The position numbers and the translations under genes are program-made. Below, piece after piece: positions 24,029-27,737 of a DNA stretch of 27,737 nt. The notes below the pieces were generated by a model. The model was given only the letters and a program-made list of their open reading frames with translations, did no database searches and was not told the origin of the DNA. The stretch is from assembly GCA_049116495.1 (NCBI GenBank), contig JAGDYV010000117.1:1-27737 (forward strand). The letters run 5' to 3'. This DNA comes from CAJQQK01 sp049116495. Lineage in GTDB: Bacteria > Pseudomonadota > Alphaproteobacteria > Rhizobiales > Hyphomicrobiaceae. Numbering within the stretch: position 1 is the stretch's first letter; each line of letters begins with the position of its first letter.

Positions 24029-24676
24029 ATGTCACTCAAAGAAAAACTAGAGGGTATCAAAGCCGCGTCGACCAAGCGCATTCCGGCAGACAAGCGCGTG
24101 GTCATGGAGCAGGCAACCAATGAACTGCGCGAATCCGGCATCCTGTCGAAGGTGGCCGGGGTTGGGCAGAAGGCGCCGGATTTTGCCGGCACCAGCCATG
24201 ACGGACGTGCGATCGCGTTTGGTGATCTGCTCGGTCGCGGGCCGGTAGTGCTGTCGTTCTTCCGAGGGCACTGGTGACCATACTGCCAGGCAGAGCTGTA
24301 TGCTTTGCAGGACCACTATGACACCATCAAGGAACTCGGCGGCGAACTGGTCGTGTTCTCGCCGGAGACCCACGAGACGACGGCAGGCCTCGCCGCGAAG
24401 CTGAAACTCACGTTTCCGATCGTGCGCGATGAGAACCAGGACATCGCGCGCGCCTTCGGGCTGGTGTTCGATGTGCCGGAGGCTGTCAGCACGATCTACG
24501 CGGGCTTTGGCATCGACATTCCAAAGTTCACCGGGCGCGATGCCTGGGAGCTGCCGATGCCGGCGCGCTATGTCATCGACAAGGCGGGCATCATCCAGGC
24601 CGCCGATGTCGATCCCGACTACACCACACGGCCGGAGCCGGACGATACGATGGCGGTGGTGCGCGGGTTGGCGTGA
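24029..24676 (+). CDS. Selenocysteine-containing peroxiredoxin-like protein (TGA at 24275-24277 read as Sec)
   Basis: Predicted thiol/selenol peroxidase of the AhpC/TSA superfamily, 215 residues including Sec. The frame opens at ATG 24029 (GGAAGGG upstream). Residues 1-45 are the helical N-terminal extension of the peroxiredoxin-like subfamily, and the thioredoxin fold begins near VGQKAPDF. At residue 83, within FFRGHW-U-PYC, the family normally has Cys (TFYRGGWCPYC in relatives I recall). Here codon 83 is TGA, and the frame resumes without shift through C86, QAELYALQ, FSPET, FPIVRDENQDIARAFGL and MPARYVIDKAGII to TGA at 24674. A stem-loop just after the TGA fits a bacterial SECIS. It should reduce peroxides in the cytoplasm. 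The alternative is a nonsense mutation or base error; the exact match of the TGA to the catalytic position argues against it. Translation requires selA, selB, selC and selD elsewhere in the genome. Confidence 0.87.
24283..24310 (+). promoter_or_regulatory. Candidate bacterial SECIS element
   Basis: Five bases after the in-frame TGA, CTGC at 24283-24286 pairs with GCAG at 24307-24310. After one C-T mismatch, AGGCA at 24288-24292 pairs with TGCTT at 24301-24305, including one G-U pair. The apical loop is the 8-base GAGCTGTA (24293-24300). The loop opens with G, 16 bases after the TGA, which agrees with the loose bacterial SECIS rules (a G early in a small apical loop, about 16-37 nt from the UGA, upper stem of at least 4 bp). 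SelB would bind it to deliver Sec-tRNA. The 3' arm uses GCT and TTG codons, perhaps to keep the pairing. Confidence 0.72.
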
Positions 24677-25034
24677 TGATGGGTGTGTGGCCGCGCGGTG
24701 TGTGCCGCGCGGTTGCGATGCGTTATGACGGTGGGTGTTGGGTTACGCGGGGGATGCCTTCTCGTGACGATCCGGGAGTTGCCCGCAAACTAAACCTTGC
24801 TACCGGCCCATCTTTCGATTTCGGTCCGGCCGGACTGAGACGGTTTTATTATTTTATTTACCTATTCGCGACTAATTGCGGAATAGTTACCACTCGCAAA
24901 TGCAGCTCGTTATGATGCCAGTATGAATGCGTTGTGACGAAGATGACAGCGCAATATTCATGCCGCGGTCATGACCTTGTGCCGGGTCTTCTGATATCGA
25001 TTGACGCATTCCTGATAATAGCGGGATATGTATC
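24677..25034. other. Non-coding junction between the selenoprotein gene and the accessory pair
   Basis: No supportable gene in this 358-base stretch; the plus-strand frame 24673-24915 has no family character and drifts into AT-rich sequence. The first part contains a GC-rich dyad at 24691-24712. From about 24838 to 24885 the sequence turns AT-rich (TTTTATTATTTTATTTACC), and from there the base composition stays lower in GC until about 27080. This marks the boundary of an accessory segment. Confidence 0.55.
24691..24712. terminator. GC dyad just after the selenoprotein gene
   Basis: Two copies of the self-complementary octamer CCGCGCGG (24691-24698 and 24705-24712) flank TGTGTG. Because each copy is its own reverse complement, they pair into an 8-bp stem with a 6-base loop. 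It begins 14 bases after the stop codon. There is no T-tract, so termination would be imperfect or Rho-assisted. Confidence 0.4.
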
Positions 25035-26039
25035 ATGCACAGCGATGATTTGTCGGACGACGACCCTGGCGATGCAGACCTGGCAGTTCAGCGACGCTAT
25101 GACCTCATTGAGCAAGCCGTGACGGCCGAATTCACTTTCGAAACCGTCGATCAAACAACGTACAAAAGCACCCTAAGATATCGGGTTCTGAAAGCGATCG
25201 CCGAAGCCGCTTACGACTACGCTCTCACCCAGAATTCAACGGTGTATCAGTTTCAGGCCGACCTAAAGTACATTGGTTTTCAATTGGAGCGCTGGCTACG
25301 GGACGCTTTGACGGGGCACCTGACCTACAGCGACTCGAAACGCTATGATTATTGGTGTCACCGTACGATGTTGGCTCTTGACGTGAGAAAAGGCCGAGAA
25401 CGCGAGATTTGGCGTGAGGATGTTGAGCACGTAGCTAACGAATATATGAAGCTACCGTATCGCATCCCTGACTTTGAACGCTTGCTTGTCGATGTCTTGA
25501 TTGCGACAGAACTTGTCGCCTACTTAATCCAGGCTATCGGATCAAAAGCCAAGCCAGTTTTTGGAATGACAAATCCCAGTTCGCTGCGAAAATGGCACCC
25601 CCTGTCGAAACTATTTGTAAGCTTTGTGTTCTTGGCAATTCTCCTGACGCTCGTTGGTGGAATTCTTGCTGCCATAACAAGTATCGCAGTTGGCGGAAAA
25701 GCTGCCGGCATTATTGGCTTCGTTTTCTTTTACGTCTTTTGGATTCTCTTGGCCATTTCGGTCATTGAGCTCCCATTCGATTGGTATAGGCACGTTACTT
25801 TTACCAGAAAGAATCGTAATCTGATCCAGCAAATGTTGCTTGCCTATGACGAAGTTGAAGGTCACAGTATCGTCAGCACGCGACGCGTGCGTGAGGCACT
25901 GAGCCACGCAGCTAACGCGGGTGCAGTCTGGCCGGCACCACTTTTTGCTATCCTGGATGATAACATTCAACGGACCGGTACTTTGCCGCCGCCGATGTTC
26001 AAGACCGTTGATTCTCTTTGGGATAATGAACGGATATGA
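25035..26039 (+). CDS. Two-helix membrane protein of unknown function
   Basis: Protein of 334 residues with no recognised family. A hydrophilic, acidic N-terminus (SDDLSDDDPGDAD) leads into a helical domain rich in Tyr, Arg and Lys (about 20-190). Two adjacent transmembrane helices follow (about 193-217 and 223-247, with a short SIAVGGKA turn), then a basic segment (YRHVTFTRKNRN) and a C-terminal helical tail (about 262-334). By the positive-inside rule both large parts should face the cytoplasm. It starts at ATG 25035 with a poor ribosome binding site (gcgggat). Its last four bases overlap the start of the next gene (ATGA at 26036-26039), so the two are translationally coupled. GC content is visibly lower than in neighbouring genes, suggesting acquisition by transfer. 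Confidence 0.7.
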   Translation: MHSDDLSDDDPGDADLAVQRRYDLIEQAVTAEFTFETVDQTTYKSTLRYRVLKAIAEAAYDYALTQNSTVYQFQADLKYIGFQLERWLRDALTGHLTYSDSKRYDYWCHRTMLALDVRKGREREIWREDVEHVANEYMKLPYRIPDFERLLVDVLIATELVAYLIQAIGSKAKPVFGMTNPSSLRKWHPLSKLFVSFVFLAILLTLVGGILAAITSIAVGGKAAGIIGFVFFYVFWILLAISVIELPFDWYRHVTFTRKNRNLIQQMLLAYDEVEGHSIVSTRRVREALSHAANAGAVWPAPLFAILDDNIQRTGTLPPPMFKTVDSLWDNERI

Positions 26040-27082
26040 TGTCGCTGCCACCACTGCTTCAAACGATGAATACCATGCGGCATTTGAAGATAGCCGTAAT
26101 CTGTGCGCTAACCATGCTCTTCTTTCACAATACCGCCAACGCACTCACCTTCCGCGCACTCAAAACCAGCCGTGGCGTTGCTCTGAGCGCACAAGGTCCT
26201 ATTGTCACTGGTGATGCCAAACGCTTACTCAACGCCGTCCCGCATGCAACACTTGATCAAAATGGTCATCGACGCATTTTTCTCGCAAGCCCTGGAGGGC
26301 AGGTCGGAGAAGCCGTTCGTGTTGCAAAAATTCTCAGACAAGCGCGCTTTATCACAATGGTCAGAGAGGACTGTGTATCTGCCTGCGCTATGATCCTCTA
26401 CCCAGCTGGAATTTACTCCATCCTCGCTGACACTGGCCGACTAGGTTTCCACGATTGCTATTATCGTCGAAGCAAACGAGTTGCACCCTTATGCACCGAG
26501 AAAATCGCGCAACTCGCAGTCAGGCACGGAATGCCTTATGGCTCAATCAAAATGTTTGCCCGTTTTTGGGGGCCGCAGGAAGTATATTGGATGACAAACG
26601 TGTTGGCACCTTGCTACGGCCTTGAGCGTGTACCCGGACAACGGGTACCCATCACAATATCAACTCTCTGCTTTCACGTCGCAGGAGTCCTCGTTCGAGC
26701 AAATCAATTACCACCGCTTACTGCGGTGGGCCCAAGCTTCAACTGCAAATACGCCGACACGCCCGTCGCAGGCCTGCTGTGCTCAGATCGCGAGCTTGCA
26801 CACCTCGACGGGCTCATGGGTGCCCTCTATCGGTATGCACGACGACTGTCCAATGGACAAGCGACTCTGCGCTCACAACGAGAGTGGATCGCACGCCGCG
26901 ACGCAGCCTGCCCGGTCACGTCAGTCACCCTAAACTCAGGGATACACTTACGCTCAGCCGCGGCATGCCTCTCTGAACAGATCATGATCCGTATGGATGA
27001 CCTTTTGAACATTGTTGGCGCACCACGGTTTGATCTATTGAGCGCGTTCAAATATGGCCCGCAGGGCTGGGAAGTTAAGTAA
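26036..27082 (+). CDS. Exported ClpP/crotonase-fold protein fused to an LprI-like domain
   Basis: Protein of 348 residues. A signal peptide (hydrophobic core at about 17-32, cleavage near ANA-L) precedes a ClpP/serine-dehydrogenase-proteinase-like domain (about 38-200) of the COG3904 kind. It contains IFLASPGGQV (81-90), the nucleophile elbow REDCVSACAMIL with S115, and GRLGFHD with H139 as probable catalytic base. A C-terminal segment (about 234-324) looks like an LprI/DUF1311 domain (lysozyme-inhibitor-like), with FNCKYADTPVAGLLCSDRELAHLD and cysteines 237, 249, 292 and 311. The ATG at 26036 overlaps the upstream stop; in-frame ATGs at 26066 and 26075 give a neater signal peptide and remain possible starts. 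It probably acts in the periplasm, as a protease, a bound non-catalytic receptor, or an inhibitor. The function is inferred, not established. Confidence 0.75.
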   Translation: MMSLPPLLQTMNTMRHLKIAVICALTMLFFHNTANALTFRALKTSRGVALSAQGPIVTGDAKRLLNAVPHATLDQNGHRRIFLASPGGQVGEAVRVAKILRQARFITMVREDCVSACAMILYPAGIYSILADTGRLGFHDCYYRRSKRVAPLCTEKIAQLAVRHGMPYGSIKMFARFWGPQEVYWMTNVLAPCYGLERVPGQRVPITISTLCFHVAGVLVRANQLPPLTAVGPSFNCKYADTPVAGLLCSDRELAHLDGLMGALYRYARRLSNGQATLRSQREWIARRDAACPVTSVTLNSGIHLRSAAACLSEQIMIRMDDLLNIVGAPRFDLLSAFKYGPQGWEVK

Positions 27083-27105
27083 GTGCAAGGACCGCCCCGT
27101 CGCCC

Positions 27106-27737
27106 TTACCGCCTGAGCCCCAAACCGCGCATGACGGAGCGGGTGACCTGGGTGATCATGCGGCGCATGATCGAGCGGCCGACGTCGCGGGCGACCTGTT
27201 CGCCGAGCGAGCGGCCGCCGCGCGGGCCGCGGCCGAACACGACGTTGGCCCAGCCGCCGCTGCTCGACGCTTTGTCAGCCTCCTCCTTGGCTTTCTTTTC
27301 AGCGAGTTCGGCACGGCGCTTGGTCAGGATTTCGTGGGCGCTCTCGCGGTCGATGGCGGTGTCGTATTTGCCGGCATACGGGCTCTTGCCCATCACCGCG
27401 GCGCGCTCGACGTCGGTCAGTGGACCAATGCGTCCGTTTGGCGGGCGGATCAGCGTGCGCTGGACGATTGATGGTTCGCCCTTGTTTTCGAGGAATGAGA
27501 CAAGGGCCTCGCCGACCCCGAGTTCGAGGATGGCGCGTTCGGTGTCGATGTCCGGGTTGGGGCGGAAGGTTTCAGCGGCAGCGCGGACGGCGCGCTGCTC
27601 TTTCGGCGTGTAGGCGCGCAGCGCGTGTTGGACGCGGTTGCCGAGTTGCGACGAGACCGTGTCTGGCACATCGAGCGGGTTCTGGGTGATGAAGTAGACG
27701 CCGACGCCCTTCGAGCGGATCAGACGGGCGACCTGCT
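27106..27737 (-). CDS. HerA/YjgR-type (DUF853) ATPase, C-terminal part
   Basis: The frame runs on the minus strand from the window edge to the stop at 27106, about 210 residues of a longer protein. The first residues, QVARLIRSKGVGVYFITQNPLDVPDTVSSQLGN, followed by RVQHALRAYTPKEQRA, match the region after Walker B in HerA-like/YjgR helicases (DUF853). That family has FtsK/HerA P-loop motifs upstream, which lie outside this window. The C-terminal tail (about the last 80 residues) contains a charged helix (RRAELAEKKAKEEADKA), a Gly/Arg-rich linker and a final basic helix, typical of the family. Its function in bacteria is poorly defined. An ATG at 27669 should not be taken as the start, since the family match continues beyond it. 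Confidence 0.9.
   Translation of the reverse strand, partial: QVARLIRSKGVGVYFITQNPLDVPDTVSSQLGNRVQHALRAYTPKEQRAVRAAAETFRPNPDIDTERAILELGVGEALVSFLENKGEPSIVQRTLIRPPNGRIGPLTDVERAAVMGKSPYAGKYDTAIDRESAHEILTKRRAELAEKKAKEEADKASSSGGWANVVFGRGPRGGRSLGEQVARDVGRSIMRRMITQVTRSVMRGLGLRR

Noticed and set aside
24029..24277. Reading the peroxiredoxin-like gene as two separate genes or as a pseudogene
   Set aside because: Both parts are in one frame, no other lesion is present, and the stop coincides with the catalytic Cys codon and is followed by a SECIS-like hairpin. A single random nonsense mutation at exactly this codon is less likely.
24673..24915. 80-codon open frame after the selenoprotein gene
   Set aside because: It overlaps the end of the previous gene, has no family features, and passes through a GC dyad and an AT tract.

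Overview
The window is chromosomal DNA from a bacterium, most likely an alphaproteobacterium and tentatively Rhizobiales/Hyphomicrobiales-like. The reasons are the rpiA-gor neighbourhood, the modular L,D-transpeptidase, the CIO-type cytochrome bd, and the moderately GC-rich codon use. No gene here fixes the order or genus. Nearly everything is ordinary housekeeping, envelope and redox metabolism. No insertion sequence, prophage or CRISPR array was seen.

Layout. 1-66: truncated tRNA-Pro(GGG), minus strand. 356-2101: secreted L,D-transpeptidase. 2142-4183: minus-strand pair of a threonine aldolase and a SAM methyltransferase. 4465-6822: RND/MMPL exporter, minus. 7005-9078: TusA-family protein and two exported proteins of unknown function. 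9212-9286: tRNA-Val(CAC). 9825-11069: FadL-type outer-membrane channel with its own terminator. 11211-12683: DHA2-type drug exporter, convergent with gph (12695-13366). 13544-19771: a long plus-strand run of rpiA, gor, an SDR oxidoreductase, a GST and the cioA-cioB oxidase. 19865-21022: two minus-strand genes of unknown function, the larger a predicted tail-anchored membrane protein. 21109-23101: universal stress protein and AGCS amino-acid:cation symporter, ending in a strong terminator. 23177-23857: TRIC-family channel, minus. 24029-24676: peroxiredoxin-like gene with an in-frame TGA. 25035-27082: overlapping pair of accessory genes with visibly lower GC. 27106-27737: 3' part of a HerA/YjgR-type ATPase gene.

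The main discovery is at 24029-24676. A peroxiredoxin-like gene is interrupted by one in-frame TGA (24275-24277), exactly where the family carries the first Cys of its CPYC active site. The same frame then continues for another 132 codons with full family similarity. A 28-nt stem-loop with a G-starting apical loop begins 5 nt after the TGA and fits a bacterial SECIS element. The simplest reading is a selenoprotein with a Sec-Pro-Tyr-Cys active site, which conventional gene calling would split in two or call a pseudogene.

Several genes share a redox and stress theme: glutathione reductase, GST, SDR, cyanide-insensitive-type bd oxidase, universal stress protein and the Sec peroxiredoxin. Apart from the gor-SDR-GST-cioAB run they are separate transcription units, so a joint function is inference. 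The least explained parts are the accessory pair at 25035-27082 (a two-helix membrane protein plus an exported ClpP-like/LprI-like fusion), the tail-anchored/small-protein pair at 19865-21022, and the exported proteins at 7350-9078.
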